64,000 bases of DNA from Arenibaculum pallidiluteum (GCF_017355985.1 NZ_JAFIQU010000023.1:21658-85657), one strand, 5' to 3'. Shown: positions 10,445 through 20,925, counted from the first letter of the stretch. The notes: generated from the letters alone by a model not told the origin. Numbers and translations: made by a program.

Positions 10445-10909
10445 CTACAGGAAGCCGATCAGCCGGCCGGCCAGGACCGTGCCGGTCCAGAGCGTCAGCG
10501 ATCCCCAGGCCCCGGCCCTGAGGCGGGCATCAGGCCGCCCGGCCGCGGGATGGCGGCGCAGCGCGGCATGGAAGGCCGCGACATTGGCCAGCGCCAGCGC
10601 GATCAGACCGAGCTTCGTGAGGAAGGCAGGGTTCCTCGCGTACTCCGTCGCCTGGGTCGAGAACAGGACGATGCCGGTGACCGCGGCCAGGCCGAATCCC
10701 GCCCGCGCGAGCGGGACGAGCTCGGCGATCCCCTCGCGCCAGAGGGCAGGACGAAGGATCCCGGCGACGCGCAGGTCGACGACGGCGATGGAGCCCACCA
10801 GAAGGCCGAGCCCGAGGATGTGCACCGCGCTGACCAGGGCATAGACGTATTGCGAGCGGCGCAGGGCGGCGACGGGACCCGCCGCCTCGATCCAGGCCAG
10901 CGCGTCCAT
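10445..10909 (-). CDS. Small multi-spanning membrane protein of unknown function
   Basis: This 154-residue hydrophobic protein has about four membrane segments, for example AVHILGLGLLVGSIAVVDL and LTKLGLIALALANVAAFHAAL. I recognise the general type (DUF6644/DUF2214-like alphaproteobacterial membrane proteins) but cannot name a function. I start it at the ATG at 10909 because CCGAGG stands just upstream. A longer start at 10939 would add VAEVI-VAEV, which comes from a 15-base tandem duplication of the start region. It faces dnaQ tail to tail and lies next to hslU. Confidence 0.75.
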   Translation of the reverse strand: MDALAWIEAAGPVAALRRSQYVYALVSAVHILGLGLLVGSIAVVDLRVAGILRPALWREGIAELVPLARAGFGLAAVTGIVLFSTQATEYARNPAFLTKLGLIALALANVAAFHAALRRHPAAGRPDARLRAGAWGSLTLWTGTVLAGRLIGFL

Positions 10910-10972
10910 GACCTCGGCGACGATGACCTCGGCGACCATGGCGGCCGTCCCGTCGCCCTGCCCGGGCCCGCG

Positions 10973-12295
10973 CTACAGGATGAAGCGGCTGAGGTCGCTG
11001 TTCCGGGCGAGCTCGGCCACCCGGCGGCGCACCAGCTCGCCGTCGATCACCACGGTCTGTCCGGAATTGTCCGAGGCCGTGAAGCTGATCTCCTCCAGCA
11101 GGCGCTCCAGCACGGTGTGCAGGCGCCGCGCGCCGATGTTCTCCACCGTGCCGTTGATCTCGGCGGCAAGCCGCGCGAGCTCGTCGATCGCCTCCTCGGT
11201 GAAGTCCAGCGTCACCTGCTCGGTTGCCATCAGCGCCTTGTACTGGCGCAGCAGGCTCGCCTCCGGCTCGGTGAGGATCCGGCGGAAGTCCTCGCGCGTC
11301 AGCGCCTTCAGCTCGACCCGGATAGGCAGGCGGCCCTGCAGCTCGGGCAGCAGGTCCGACGGCTTGGCCAGGTGGAAGGCGCCCGAGGCGATGAACAGGA
11401 TGTGGTCGGTCTTCACGGGCCCGTGGCGGGTGTTCACGGTCGTGCCCTCGATCAGCGGCAGCAGGTCGCGCTGCACGCCCTCGCGGCTGACGTCTCCCCC
11501 GCCGCGCTGCTCGGACCGGGCGGTGATCTTGTCGATCTCGTCCAGGAAGACGATGCCGTTCTGCTCGGTCGCCTCGATGGCGGCAGCGATGACCTTTTCC
11601 TGGTCCAGGAGCTTGTCGCTCTCCTCGGCGATCAGGACCTTGTGGCTCTCGGCCACGGTCAGGCGGCGCGGCTTGGTTCGGCCGCCAAAGGCCTTGCCCA
11701 GCATCTCCTGCAGGTTGACCATGCCCATCTGCGCACCGGGCATGCCGGGGATCTCGAAGGTCGGCAGCGCGCCCGCGCCACTGTCCTGAACCTGGATCTC
11801 GATCTCGCGGTCGTTCAGCGAGCCCTCGCGCAGCATCTTGCGGAACTTCTGGCGCGTCTCGGCCGAGGCGCCCTCGCCCACCAGCGCGTCCAGGACCCGC
11901 TCCTCGGCGCGCAGCTCGGCCTTGGCCTCGACCTCCTTGCGCATGCGCTCGCGGGTCAGGCCGATGGCGATGTCCAGGAGATCGCGCACGATCTGCTCGA
12001 CGTCGCGGCCGACATAGCCGACCTCGGTGAACTTGGTCGCCTCGACCTTCAGGAACGGCGCCTGGGCCAGCTTGGCCAGGCGGCGCGCGATCTCGGTCTT
12101 GCCGACGCCGGTCGGGCCGATCATCAGGATGTTCTTGGGCAGCACCTCCTCGCGCAGGGCCTCGGGGAGCTGCTGGCGGCGCCAGCGGTTGCGCAGCGCG
12201 ATGGCGACCGCGCGCTTGGCCTCGTGCTGGCCGACGATGTGGCGGTCCAGCTCCGAGACGATCTCGCGCGGGCTGAAGGCGGCGGTGGCGATCAT
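10973..12295 (-). CDS. hslU: ATP-dependent protease ATPase subunit HslU
   Basis: HslU is the AAA+ unfoldase that feeds substrates to HslV. The 440-residue product starts [20 protein letters not shown], with a purine-rich ribosome site (AGAGAAGAG) upstream. Walker A is GPTGVGKT, followed by the pore loop [11 protein letters not shown]. Walker B is in [11 protein letters not shown], and the C-terminus NSDLSRFIL is the conserved tail that docks into HslV. It follows hslV by 26 bases in the usual hslVU order. Confidence 0.97.
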   Translation of the reverse strand: MIATAAFSPREIVSELDRHIVGQHEAKRAVAIALRNRWRRQQLPEALREEVLPKNILMIGPTGVGKTEIARRLAKLAQAPFLKVEATKFTEVGYVGRDVEQIVRDLLDIAIGLTRERMRKEVEAKAELRAEERVLDALVGEGASAETRQKFRKMLREGSLNDREIEIQVQDSGAGALPTFEIPGMPGAQMGMVNLQEMLGKAFGGRTKPRRLTVAESHKVLIAEESDKLLDQEKVIAAAIEATEQNGIVFLDEIDKITARSEQRGGGDVSREGVQRDLLPLIEGTTVNTRHGPVKTDHILFIASGAFHLAKPSDLLPELQGRLPIRVELKALTREDFRRILTEPEASLLRQYKALMATEQVTLDFTEEAIDELARLAAEINGTVENIGARRLHTVLERLLEEISFTASDNSGQTVVIDGELVRRRVAELARNSDLSRFIL

Positions 12296-12321
12296 GGCTC
12301 TTCTCTCAATGGCGCCGGGGC

Positions 12322-12876
12322 TCACGCCTCCAGCACCTCCACGGTCAGGTTCTCGTTGGTGTAGACGCAGATTCCGGCGGCGATCTTCAGCGCGCGCCGG
12401 GCGATCGCCTCGGCGTCCATGTCGGGCCGGTCGATCAGCGCGCGGGCGGCCGCCAGCGCGAAGGCGCCGCCGGACCCGATGCCGATCAGCCCGTCCTCGG
12501 GCTCCAGCACGTCGCCATTGCCGGTCAGCACTAGGCTGACCTGGGCGTCGGAGACGGCCATCATGGCTTCCAGCCGGCGCAGGTAGCGGTCGGTGCGCCA
12601 GTCCTTCGCCATCTCGACACAGGCGCGGGTCAGCTGGTTCGGGTACTGCTCGAGCTTGGCCTCGAGCCGCTCGAAAAGGGTCAGCGCGTCGGCCGTGGCG
12701 CCGGCGAAGCCGGCCATCACGCCACCGCCGGCCAGGCGGCGCACCTTGCGCGCATTGGACTTCATCACGGTCTGGCCCATGGAGACCTGGCCGTCGCCCG
12801 CGATCACGACCTTGCCGTCCTTGCGGACCGAAAGGATCGTGGTGCCGTGCCATTGGATGGGATCGTTGGAACTCAT
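12322..12876 (-). CDS. hslV: ATP-dependent protease peptidase subunit HslV
   Basis: HslV is the proteasome-like threonine peptidase. I start it at ATG 12876 ([19 protein letters not shown]), giving 184 residues. Processing before Thr12 would expose the catalytic threonine, and [13 protein letters not shown] is the usual following motif. The frame extends upstream but without family sequence. hisB starts divergently about 150 bases away, so the 12877 to 13030 gap must hold promoters for both directions. Confidence 0.97.
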   Translation of the reverse strand: MSSNDPIQWHGTTILSVRKDGKVVIAGDGQVSMGQTVMKSNARKVRRLAGGGVMAGFAGATADALTLFERLEAKLEQYPNQLTRACVEMAKDWRTDRYLRRLEAMMAVSDAQVSLVLTGNGDVLEPEDGLIGIGSGGAFALAAARALIDRPDMDAEAIARRALKIAAGICVYTNENLTVEVLEA

Positions 12877-13030
12877 GGTGGGGGAACGGGACCTCGCCGC
12901 CTTCTGGGATCCCCGACATGTTGGCCGGCGGAGGTGGCGGGTCAAGGACGGCGGTCCATGCGCGTCCGCCCCGGCGGCACCGGAACCCTTCCGCTGGCGC
13001 CTCGCCCGGATGTTCTGCTAGAAAGCGCGC

Positions 13031-13654
13031 ATGGACGCAGCCCCGAAGACCCCAGCGCGCCGCGCCAAGCTCGAGCGCGCGACGACCGAGACGCGCATCG
13101 CGGTCGAACTCGACCTCGACGGCGCGGGCGCCTACGACGTCAAGACCGGCGTCGGCTTCCTCGACCACATGCTCGAGCAGCTCTCGCGGCACGGGCTGAT
13201 CGACCTGCGCGTGCGGGCCGAGGGCGACCTGCACATCGACTTCCACCACACGACCGAGGACAGCGGCATCGCGATCGGCACCGCCATCTCGCAGGCGCTG
13301 GGCGACCGCCGCGGGATCCGCCGCTACGGCGACGCGCTGATCCCCATGGACGAGACGCTGACCCGCGTCGCCATCGACCTGTCGAACCGGCCCTATCTCG
13401 TCTGGAAGGTCGCCTTCACGCGCGACAAGATCGGCGAGATGGACACCGAGCTGTTCCGCGAGTGGTTCCAGGCCTTCGCGGTCGCCGCCGGCGCCACGCT
13501 GCACGTCGAGACGCTCTACGGCGAGAACAACCACCACATCGTCGAGAGCTGCTTCAAAGCGCTTGCGCGTGCGCTGCGCGCGGCAGTCGAGATCGATCCG
13601 CGGAAGGCCGATGCCGTGCCCTCGACCAAGGGCGTCCTCGGCGGCTCGCTCTGA
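13031..13654 (+). CDS. hisB: Imidazoleglycerol-phosphate dehydratase
   Basis: HisB dehydrates imidazole glycerol phosphate in histidine synthesis. The 207-residue, single-domain form lacks the phosphatase part found in E. coli, as is normal in alphaproteobacteria. Mn-binding motifs are visible: [28 protein letters not shown] and [18 protein letters not shown]. It is the first gene of a rightward his cluster (hisB-hisH-GNAT-hisA-hisF-hisE), diverging from hslV. Confidence 0.97.
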   Translation: MDAAPKTPARRAKLERATTETRIAVELDLDGAGAYDVKTGVGFLDHMLEQLSRHGLIDLRVRAEGDLHIDFHHTTEDSGIAIGTAISQALGDRRGIRRYGDALIPMDETLTRVAIDLSNRPYLVWKVAFTRDKIGEMDTELFREWFQAFAVAAGATLHVETLYGENNHHIVESCFKALARALRAAVEIDPRKADAVPSTKGVLGGSL

Positions 13655-13661
13655 GGGCGCC

Positions 13662-14306
13662 ATGACCATCGCCGTCGTCGACTACGGATCGGGCAATCTC
13701 CGCTCCGCCGCCAAAGCCTTCGAGCGCGCCGTCGCCGAGACCGGCGCCGGCGGCCCCGTCGAGGTCACCGCCGACGCCGAGCGCGTCCGGCGCGCCGACC
13801 GCATCGTGCTCCCCGGCCAGGGCGCCTTCGCCGACTGCATGCGCGGCCTCGCGGCCGTCCCCGGCATGGTCGAGGCGATCGGCGAAGCCGTGCTCCGCCG
13901 CGGCGTGCCGTTCTTCGGGATCTGCGTGGGGATGCAGCTCATGGCCTCGCGCGGGCTCGAGCACGGGACCCATGACGGGCTCGGCTGGATCCCCGGCGAG
14001 GTGGTGCCGCTGGAGCCCGCCGACCCTTCCCTGAAGATCCCGCAGATGGGCTGGAACGACTTGGTCCTGGACCGGCCGGACCACCCCGTCCTCGCGGGTC
14101 TCCCCCCGGGGGCCCACGCCTATTTCGTGCACAGCTACCGCTATGCCGTGGCCGATCCCGGGCACCTGCTGGCCCATGTCGATTATGGCGGCCTCGTCAC
14201 CGCCGTGATCGGGCGCGACAACATGGTCGGCGCCCAGTTCCACCCCGAGAAGAGCCAGTCGACCGGCCTGACGCTGATCGCCAACTTCCTGCGGTGGCGG
14301 CCGTGA
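13662..14306 (+). CDS. hisH: Imidazole glycerol phosphate synthase, glutaminase subunit
   Basis: HisH releases ammonia from glutamine for HisF. Starting at ATG 13662 ([16 protein letters not shown]), it has 214 residues. The oxyanion strand and the catalytic Cys are in [15 protein letters not shown], and the His-x-Glu pair is in [13 protein letters not shown]. It begins 7 bases after hisB and its stop overlaps the following acetyltransferase gene, so translation is probably coupled. Confidence 0.96.
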   Translation: MTIAVVDYGSGNLRSAAKAFERAVAETGAGGPVEVTADAERVRRADRIVLPGQGAFADCMRGLAAVPGMVEAIGEAVLRRGVPFFGICVGMQLMASRGLEHGTHDGLGWIPGEVVPLEPADPSLKIPQMGWNDLVLDRPDHPVLAGLPPGAHAYFVHSYRYAVADPGHLLAHVDYGGLVTAVIGRDNMVGAQFHPEKSQSTGLTLIANFLRWRP

Positions 14307-14875
14307 GCGAGCTGCGGCGCGGCGTCCTGGTCCAGAAGGCGGAGAAGCTCCGGCCCTCGGACCTGGAGGCGCTGTGCGACGCCGCCGAGGAGGCGATCCG
14401 CCATGGCGGCGGCTTCGGCTGGCTGGTCCCGCCCCCGCGCGAGGTGATGGAGCGCTACTGGCGCGGGGTGCTGCTGGTGCCCGAGCGCACGCTGTTCGTG
14501 GCCCGGCTCGACGGGATGATCTGCGGCTCGGCCCAGCTCGTCCGGCCGCCGCGCAACAACGAGGCGCAGGCCCACACGGCGCAGCTCACCACCAGCTTCG
14601 TCGCCCCCTGGGCGCGCGGCCACGGCATCGCGCGCGCGCTGACCGTCGCGGTGGAGACCGCGGCCCGCGAGGCCGGCTTCAAGGTGCTGAACCTCGATGT
14701 CCGCGAGACCCAGACGGCGGCGCTGGCGCTCTACGAGCGACTGGGCTTCATCCGCTTCGGAACGCACCCCCACTACGCCCTGGTGGAAGGCCGGTACGTC
14801 ACCGGTCATTTCTACTACAAGGACCTGACGGCCACCGAGCCGCCCGAAAGCCACCCGTCCGGACAGATCCCATGA
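14303..14875 (+). CDS. GNAT family N-acetyltransferase inside the his cluster
   Basis: This roughly 190-residue protein has a GNAT fold. [19 protein letters not shown] has the acetyl-CoA-binding pattern (R/Q-x-x-G-x-G/A), and [21 protein letters not shown] is the typical strand-helix that follows. The GTG at 14303 overlaps the hisH stop, with an alternative GTG three codons earlier, and its end overlaps hisA. Its place between hisH and hisA suggests co-expression, but nothing in the sequence ties it to histidine synthesis. The substrate is unknown. Confidence 0.88.
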   Translation: MSELRRGVLVQKAEKLRPSDLEALCDAAEEAIRHGGGFGWLVPPPREVMERYWRGVLLVPERTLFVARLDGMICGSAQLVRPPRNNEAQAHTAQLTTSFVAPWARGHGIARALTVAVETAAREAGFKVLNLDVRETQTAALALYERLGFIRFGTHPHYALVEGRYVTGHFYYKDLTATEPPESHPSGQIP

Positions 14876-15606
14876 TCCTCTACCCCGCCATCGACCTGAA
14901 GGAGGGCGCCTGCGTTCGCCTGCTGAGGGGCGAGATGGACCAGGCCACGGTCTTCAACACCGATCCCGCAGACCAGGCCCGCTCGTTCCAGGCGCAGGGC
15001 TTCCGCTGGCTGCATCTGGTCGACCTGGACGGGGCCTTCGCGGGCCGGCCGAAGAACGCCGCGGCGGTCGAGGCGATCCTTGCCGCCACGGACCTGCCGG
15101 TACAGCTCGGCGGCGGCATCCGCGACATGGCGACCATCGAGGCCTGGCTCGGCCACGGCGTGCGGCGCGTGATCCTCGGCACGGTGGCGCTGCGCGATCC
15201 CGCCCTGGTCAGGGAAGCCTGCCGCCGGTTCCCGGGCAGGATCGTGGTGGGCATCGATGCGCGCAACGGCTTCGTGGCGGTCGAGGGCTGGGCCGAGACC
15301 TCGGAGATCCGGGCGCTGGACCTCGCCATGCGCTTCGAGGACGCGGGCGTCGCGGCCATCGTCTACACCGACATCGACCGCGACGGCGCGTTGCGCGGCG
15401 TCAATGTCGAGGCGACCACCGACCTCGCCTTCGCGCTGACGACGCCGGTGATCGCCTCGGGCGGGGTGTCCAGCCTGGACGACCTGCGGCTTCTCAAGGC
15501 GCAGGAATCCGCGGGCATCGAGGGCGTGATCTGCGGGCGCGCGCTCTATGACGGGCGCATCGATCCCGCCGCCGCGCTCCAGATCCTTGGGAGCCCGGCG
15601 CCATGA
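14872..15606 (+). CDS. hisA: ProFAR isomerase
   Basis: HisA isomerises 5'-ProFAR to PRFAR. The 244-residue (beta/alpha)8 barrel starts [17 protein letters not shown], with the catalytic Asp in the first strand. The half-barrel motifs [10 protein letters not shown] and [10 protein letters not shown], with the second catalytic Asp, are both present. The ATG at 14872 overlaps the upstream stop by 4 bases, and the gene ends inside the hisF start. Confidence 0.96.
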   Translation: MILYPAIDLKEGACVRLLRGEMDQATVFNTDPADQARSFQAQGFRWLHLVDLDGAFAGRPKNAAAVEAILAATDLPVQLGGGIRDMATIEAWLGHGVRRVILGTVALRDPALVREACRRFPGRIVVGIDARNGFVAVEGWAETSEIRALDLAMRFEDAGVAAIVYTDIDRDGALRGVNVEATTDLAFALTTPVIASGGVSSLDDLRLLKAQESAGIEGVICGRALYDGRIDPAAALQILGSPAP

Positions 15607-16373
15607 TGAAGATGCGGCTGATCCCCTGCCTGGACGTCAAGGACGGCCGGGTGGTGAAGGGCGTGAACTTCGTCGACCTCGTGGATGCCGGCGACCCTGT
15701 CGAGCAGGCCCGGCTCTACGACCGCGAGGGCGCGGACGAGCTGACCTTTCTGGACATCGCCGCCTCGCACGAGGGGCGCGACACGCTGTACGACGTGGTT
15801 CGCCGGACCGCCGAGCAGGTCTTCATGCCGCTCACCGTGGGCGGCGGCGTCCGGACGGTCGAGGACATCCGCCGGCTGCTGCTGGCCGGCGCCGACAAGG
15901 TCTCCATCAACACGGCGGCGGTGAACCGCCCGGACTTCGTGCGCGAGGCCGCCGAGAAGTTCGGCAGCCAATGCGTGGTGGTTGCGGTCGACGCCAAGGC
16001 CACCGGCCCCGGCAAGTGGGAGATCTTCACCCATGGCGGGCGCAAGCCCACGGGGCTGGACGCCATCGACTGGGCGCGCCGCATGGCCGAGCTCGGCGCC
16101 GGCGAGATCCTCCTGACCTCCATGGACCGGGACGGTACGCGCAGCGGCTTCGACATCGGGCTGACCCGGGCGGTTTCTGACGCCGTGCGGTTGCCGGTGA
16201 TCGCCTCGGGCGGCGTCGGCACGCTGGAGCACCTGGTCGAGGGCGTCCGCGACGGCGGGGCCACGGCGGTGCTCGCCGCCTCGATCTTCCATTTCGGGAT
16301 CTTCTCGATCCGCCAGGCCAAGGCCCACATGGCCGCGGCGGGCATACCGATGCGGATGAGCGAGCATGGCTGA
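15603..16373 (+). CDS. hisF: Imidazole glycerol phosphate synthase, cyclase subunit
   Basis: HisF joins ammonia from HisH with PRFAR to make imidazole glycerol phosphate and AICAR. The 256-residue barrel has [19 protein letters not shown] at the start, with the catalytic Asp, and [15 protein letters not shown] with the second Asp. The ATG at 15603 overlaps hisA by 4 bases; ATGs at 15606 and 15612 are close alternatives. It overlaps hisE by 8 bases. Confidence 0.97.
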   Translation: MMKMRLIPCLDVKDGRVVKGVNFVDLVDAGDPVEQARLYDREGADELTFLDIAASHEGRDTLYDVVRRTAEQVFMPLTVGGGVRTVEDIRRLLLAGADKVSINTAAVNRPDFVREAAEKFGSQCVVVAVDAKATGPGKWEIFTHGGRKPTGLDAIDWARRMAELGAGEILLTSMDRDGTRSGFDIGLTRAVSDAVRLPVIASGGVGTLEHLVEGVRDGGATAVLAASIFHFGIFSIRQAKAHMAAAGIPMRMSEHG

Positions 16374-16734
16374 GAACCCCGCCGGCCCCCGGGCCGAGGT
16401 CCCCCGGGCCGAAGTGCTGGAGCGGCTGTTCGCCACCGTCGCCTCGCGGCGCGGCGCCGATCCCGAGACGTCCTACACCGCCAAGCTGTTCCACAAGGGC
16501 ACGCCCAAGATCGCCCAGAAGCTCGGCGAGGAGGCGGTCGAGGCGGTGATCGAGGCCATGCGCGGCGATCCCGCGAAGCTGGCCGAGGAATCCGCGGATC
16601 TTCTCTATCACCTGATGGTGCTCTGGGCGCAGTGCGGGGTCGTGCCCGGGGATGTCTGGGCGATCCTGGCCCGGCGCGAGGGCACCAGCGGCATCGACGA
16701 GAAGAAGGCGCGCAAGCACGGGGGAGCGAGCTGA
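16366..16734 (+). CDS. hisE: Phosphoribosyl-ATP pyrophosphatase
   Basis: HisE hydrolyses phosphoribosyl-ATP to phosphoribosyl-AMP. The 122-residue, single-domain protein belongs to the all-alpha NTP pyrophosphatase (MazG-like) superfamily. The metal-binding motif is [13 protein letters not shown] followed by [13 protein letters not shown]. An acidic/proline-rich N-terminal extension of about 15 residues is unremarkable. The gene overlaps hisF and, by one base, the HIT gene. hisI is not in the window. Confidence 0.95.
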   Translation: MAENPAGPRAEVPRAEVLERLFATVASRRGADPETSYTAKLFHKGTPKIAQKLGEEAVEAVIEAMRGDPAKLAEESADLLYHLMVLWAQCGVVPGDVWAILARREGTSGIDEKKARKHGGAS

Positions 16735-17099
16735 TGTACGACCCGAACAACGTGTTCGCCCGGATCCTGCGCGGGGAGATCCCCTGCAAGAAGGTCGCCG
16801 AGGACGAGCACACCCTGGCCTTCCACGACATCAACCCGCAGGCGCCGGTCCATGTGCTGGTGATCCCGAAAGGCGCCTACCTGTCCTGGGACGACTTCTC
16901 GGCCCGGGCGACCGACGCCGAGCAAGCGGCGCTGACCCGCATGGTCGGCCGCGTCGCGCGCGAAGCCGGCCTTGCCGAGACCGGCTATCGGGTGCTCGCC
17001 AACACCGGGCGCGACGGCCACCAGGACGTACCGCACCTGCACCTGCACGTGCTCGGCGGCCGGCCGCTCGGCCCCATGCTGCAACGGCCCCGCGACTGA
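16734..17099 (+). CDS. HIT family protein (HINT-like nucleotide hydrolase)
   Basis: HINT-type proteins hydrolyse AMP-linked phosphoramidates and similar nucleotides. The 121-residue protein starts [17 protein letters not shown], and the triad motif HLHLHVLGG near the C-terminus is intact. The ATG at 16734 overlaps the hisE stop by one base. Placement right after hisE is common in alphaproteobacteria and suggests co-transcription with the his genes. A 6-base-stem hairpin at 17112 to 17131 may end the transcript. Confidence 0.94.
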   Translation: MYDPNNVFARILRGEIPCKKVAEDEHTLAFHDINPQAPVHVLVIPKGAYLSWDDFSARATDAEQAALTRMVGRVAREAGLAETGYRVLANTGRDGHQDVPHLHLHVLGGRPLGPMLQRPRD

Positions 17100-17139
17100 C
17101 ACGGGGCGCCTGGGCGTCCGGACGAACGCCCTCCGGGGC

Positions 17140-17484
17140 TCAGGGCTCCTCGGCCAGGACGGTGAAGGCGCCTTCGGGGCAGCGGGGCGCCGCGCGCGGC
17201 GCGTTCCCGCGCGGCTCGATCAAGGCCGCCTCCTCGGCCGTGCAGGCGATCGCGAAGGGCTGGTCCGCCGCTGCGTCGGCCCCCGGCATGGAGGTCTCGA
17301 CCCGCGCCCGTGGCGCCGCCCGGGGCGGCGGCTCGCCGGCGGGCCCGGCCGGCGGCATCACAAACTCCCGCGGCCTGCCTCCGTCCGCGGCGGGCGCGGC
17401 CACCGGCGCCGGGCCTGCCAGCAGCGCAGGCAGCGCGGTCGCCACGACGATCGACAGAATGTGCAGCCGGGCGGGGATGGACAT
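17140..17484 (-). CDS. Small predicted secreted protein, function unknown
   Basis: The 114-residue product begins with a likely signal peptide (MSIPARLHILSIVVATALPALLAG). The rest is proline/alanine-rich and low in complexity, with only two cysteines (FAIACTAEEA and APRCPEG), which could form a disulfide. I recognise no family. Codon use and a clear signal peptide favour a real gene, but the low complexity lowers confidence. It faces the HIT gene tail to tail. Confidence 0.55.
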   Translation of the reverse strand: MSIPARLHILSIVVATALPALLAGPAPVAAPAADGGRPREFVMPPAGPAGEPPPRAAPRARVETSMPGADAAADQPFAIACTAEEAALIEPRGNAPRAAPRCPEGAFTVLAEEP

Positions 17485-17611
17485 GCCGGGGGTCTAGCAC
17501 GGCCCGCCCGCCCGCCGGGATCCCCGACGACGAGCCTCACCCCAATGCACCGGTCCCGGCGGCCCCTGCCCCGTCCGACCGGTCTCCCGGGTCGGCCCCG
17601 GTCGGTCTCCC

Positions 17612-18049
17612 TCAGCCCCGATGCGCAACCAGCATCGTGCCCAGCGCCACGGCGCCGACGCCGATCCAGTTGACCAGGGACAGCCGCTCGCCCAGCAGCG
17701 TCGCGCCGAAGACCGCGACGAGCACCACGCTGAGCTTGTCGATCGGCGCGACCCGCGCGGCGTCGCCCAGGCTCAGCGCCCGGAAGTAGCAGAGCCAGGA
17801 CGCGCCCGTGGCGAGCCCGGACAGCGCCAGGAAAAGGAGCGTGCGCGGCGGGACGGTTGCGGGCGGCTGCCACTGCCCCGTGCCGGCGACGATCGCGCCC
17901 AGGACCAGCACCACCACGACCGTGCGCAGGAAGGTCGCATAGTCCGGGTTCACGCCGGCGACGCCGAGCTTGGCGAGGATCGCGGTCAGGGCGGCGAAGG
18001 CTGCGGACAGCAGCGCCCAGGCCTGCCAGGACAGAAGGCTCGTCTTCAT
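17612..18049 (-). CDS. Half-size EamA/DMT-type membrane transporter
   Basis: This 145-residue protein has about five membrane segments and ends with the EamA-like pattern RAARVAPIDKLSVVLVAVFGATLLGERL...NWIGVGAVALG. It corresponds to the small single-repeat group (COG2510-like) rather than the usual ten-segment DMT exporters, so it probably works as a dimer. I start at ATG 18049 (MKTSLLSWQAW); the frame continues upstream into unrelated sequence. The substrate is unknown. It lies about 90 bases downstream of the Nramp-like gene on the same strand. Confidence 0.82.
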   Translation of the reverse strand: MKTSLLSWQAWALLSAAFAALTAILAKLGVAGVNPDYATFLRTVVVVLVLGAIVAGTGQWQPPATVPPRTLLFLALSGLATGASWLCYFRALSLGDAARVAPIDKLSVVLVAVFGATLLGERLSLVNWIGVGAVALGTMLVAHRG

Positions 18050-18137
18050 GGCGTCTCGGGGTTCTCCGGCGGGCGGCTTTCTCGGGCCGCCATCATGGCG
18101 GTCGACGCCCGCCGGGGCCAGGGCCACTCGCGGCGTG

Positions 18138-19436
18138 TCAGCCGAAGGCGGGGGCGATGGCGCTCCAGAGCTGCTGGATGCCCAGCACCAGGAACAGCAG
18201 GGCGGTGATCCCCAGCGCGATGTTGGTGTGCAGCCTGTTCGACCACTCCTTAGGAATGCGCCGGCCGTTGAGCAGCCCCAGCAGGGTGATTGCCAGGAAC
18301 GGCATGAACAGCGCTCCGAGCGCCCCATAGGCGAGGATCAGGCCGATCGGCCGGTCCAGGAACAGCAGGAGCATCGGCGGGAAGGTCAGCCATATCAGGT
18401 AGAACTTGAAATACTTGCCCCCGACCCGGGTGTCCGGGTGGTCCGAGCCGATGCCGCGCATGTTGCCCCAGAAGTCGGCGAACATCAGCGAGACGCCGTT
18501 CCACACGCCGATCACGGAGGAGAAGGCGGCGGCCCAAAAGCCGACCAGGAAGGCATTGCCGATCACGGTGCCGTAGCGGTCCTTCAGCACCTCGGCCAGG
18601 TCCAGGAGGCCCTCGTCACCGGCGCTCAGGGCGACGCCCGCGGCCTGCACGACCTCGACGCCGACGATCAGCATCGAGATCACGAAGACGCCGGTCAGGA
18701 CATAGGCCATGGTGTTGTCGATGCGCATGACCCGCATCCACTTCGGCGTGTACCAGCCCTTCTCACGAAGCCAGTAGCCGTAGGCGGCCAGCGTGATCGT
18801 GCCGCCGACGCCGCCGGCCAGGGCCAGCGTGTACAGCAGACCGCCCTCCGGGATGATGGGCACGAGGCCGCCGAGCATCTCGGGAAGATTGGGCAGGGCG
18901 ATCGCCGCCAGGAGGATGATGGTGACGAACATCACCCCCACGAGGACGGCCGTGATCTTCTCGAAGGTCGCGTATCTGTTGAACCAGACCATGACGAAGC
19001 CGGCCAGGCCCATCAGGATCGCCCAGACCTTCAGGTCGATTGCCGGGAACAGCGCGGCCAGGGGCAGCGCCGTCGACGACATGGCGGAAGCGCCGTAGAC
19101 CAAACCCCAGATGATGATGTAGGGCCCGAAGTACCAGGTGGTCCAGCGGCCCAGCGAGCGCCAGCCTTCGAAGATCGTGTAGCCCGTCGCCAGCGTGTAG
19201 CGGCCCGCGCCCTCCACCAGGACGATCTTGAGGATCACGCCGACGACGATGGCCCATAGCAGGCCGTAGCCGTACCGCGAACCGGCCGTCAGCGTGGCCA
19301 CCATGTCGGCCGCGCCGACACCGGTGGCCGCCACGACGAGGCCGGGCCCGATGATCTTCCACCGCGGCTGAACGCCCCTGTCGTCGTCGATCCGCGTCTC
19401 GTGACCGAGTTTGCGCCCCTGGTTGTCCTGACTCAT
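18138..19436 (-). CDS. Divergent Nramp-like divalent metal transporter
   Basis: This is a 432-residue polytopic membrane protein of the Nramp superfamily. I start it at ATG 19436 (MSQDNQ) because GAGGGG lies about 8 bases before it. The first helix reads GPGLVVAATGVGAADMVAT, so the usual DPGN metal motif is replaced by GVGAAD. The sixth helix has AAYGYW where canonical Nramps carry MPHN. The canonical Mn/Fe ligands are therefore absent and the substrate may differ; Nramp-related Mg transporters also vary at these sites. No regulator is adjacent. Confidence 0.85.
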   Translation of the reverse strand: MSQDNQGRKLGHETRIDDDRGVQPRWKIIGPGLVVAATGVGAADMVATLTAGSRYGYGLLWAIVVGVILKIVLVEGAGRYTLATGYTIFEGWRSLGRWTTWYFGPYIIIWGLVYGASAMSSTALPLAALFPAIDLKVWAILMGLAGFVMVWFNRYATFEKITAVLVGVMFVTIILLAAIALPNLPEMLGGLVPIIPEGGLLYTLALAGGVGGTITLAAYGYWLREKGWYTPKWMRVMRIDNTMAYVLTGVFVISMLIVGVEVVQAAGVALSAGDEGLLDLAEVLKDRYGTVIGNAFLVGFWAAAFSSVIGVWNGVSLMFADFWGNMRGIGSDHPDTRVGGKYFKFYLIWLTFPPMLLLFLDRPIGLILAYGALGALFMPFLAITLLGLLNGRRIPKEWSNRLHTNIALGITALLFLVLGIQQLWSAIAPAFG

Positions 19437-19581
19437 CTGCGGGTCCCCTCGCCGTGCCGATGACGTGTCTTCCATGCTCCGACGGAGTGTGAACAGCAGA
19501 AGGACCCAGATCGCATGCACGGCGCGGTGGCGGGGCGTCGGCGAAAGGGGGCGACGGCATGCCCGGAGGACTCGCGGAGCC

Positions 19582-20925
19582 TCAGGCCGTGGGCTCCATG
19601 CGCCGGTAGGACAGCGCCTCGGCGACATGGGCGCGGCGCACGCCGCCCCCGCCGTCGAGGTCGGCCAGGGTGCGCGCGACCTTCAGCACGCGATGGTAGC
19701 CCCGGGCCGAGAGGCCGAAGCGTTCGGCCGCCTCGACCAGCAGGTGCCTGCCGGGCTCGTCCGGCGTGGCCGCGGCCTCCAGCAGCGCGCCCGACAGCTC
19801 GGCATTGCTGCGCGGGGCCGTGGCGCCCTCGCCGGCATCCCGGGCCAGCTCGCGGGCGCGGCCGTGCTGGATCTCGCGGGCCGCCGCGACCCGGGCGGCC
19901 ACCTCGGCCGTGCCCTCCCCGGCCGCGGGCAGCGACAGGTCGGCGACGGCGACCGCCGGCACGTCCACATGCAGGTCGATGCGGTCCAGCAGCGGGCCGC
20001 TGATCTTGGCCTGGTAGTCGACCGCGCATTTCGGCGCCCGCGCGCAGGCGTGGGCCGGGTCGTCCAGATGCCCGCACCGGCAGGGATTCATGGCCGCGAC
20101 GAGCTGGAAGCGGGCGGGATAGGTCACATGGGCGGCGGCCCGGGCGATGGTGACCGTGCCGGTTTCCAGCGGCTGGCGCAGCGCTTCCAGCGTCTGGCGC
20201 GGGAATTCCGGAAGCTCGTCCAGGAACAGCACCCCGCCATGGGCGAGGCTGATCTCGCCGGGCCTGGCCCTCGCGCCGCCGCCGACCAGGGCGGGCAGCG
20301 AGGCCCCGTGATGGGGGTCGCGGAAGGGCCGGCGGCGCAGCAGCCGCCCGCCCTCCAGCCGGCCGGCCACGCTGTGGATCATGGAGACCTCCAGCGCCTC
20401 GGCGGGCTCCATCGGCGGCAGAAGGCCCGGCAGGCGTTGGGCGAGCATGGACTTGCCGCTGCCCGGCGGGCCGGTCATCAGCAGATTATGGGCACCTGCC
20501 GCCGCGACCTCGAGCGCGCGCTTCGCGGTCTCCTGCCCCCGCACGTCGCGCAGGTCCGGAATCCGGCCGGGCGTCTCGGCCAGCTCGGCCTTCGGCGGGG
20601 ACAGGACCTGCGTTCCCTTGAAATGGTTCACCAGCGCGATCAGCGAGGCCGGCGCCAGCACCTCCAGCCCCTCGCCCGCCCAGGCGGCCTCGGCCCCGCA
20701 GGCCGAGGGGCAGATAAGCCCCCGGCCGCGCGCCAACGCGCCGATCGCAGCCGGCAGCACCCCTGCCACCGGCAGGATCGAGCCGTCCAGCGCCAGCTCG
20801 CCCAGGGCGGTGTAGCTTGTCATCTCGTCCAGCGGCAGCACGCCCATGGCCGTCAGCAGCCCCAGGGCGATGGGCAGGTCGAAATGGCTGCTTTTCACGT
20901 TTAGCGAAACCGTATTCAAGTGCAT
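19582..20925 (-). pseudogene. comM: comM (Mg-chelatase-like AAA ATPase), 5' end lost at the island boundary
   Basis: ComM is an AAA+ helicase that helps branch migration in natural transformation. Family sequence runs from SHFDLPIALGLL (about base 20890) to the C-terminus. The Walker A motif is TGPPGSGKSMLAQRLPG, Walker B is in GGVLFLDELPEF, and the zinc-like CRCGHLDDPAHAC motif and the Mg-chelatase C-terminal domain are present. The first 80 or so codons of a normal roughly 510-residue ComM are missing and replaced by unrelated sequence. An ATG at 20925 keeps the frame open, so a truncated protein of about 447 residues could still be made, but without the Lon-like N-terminal fold it is probably non-functional. 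Confidence 0.85.
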
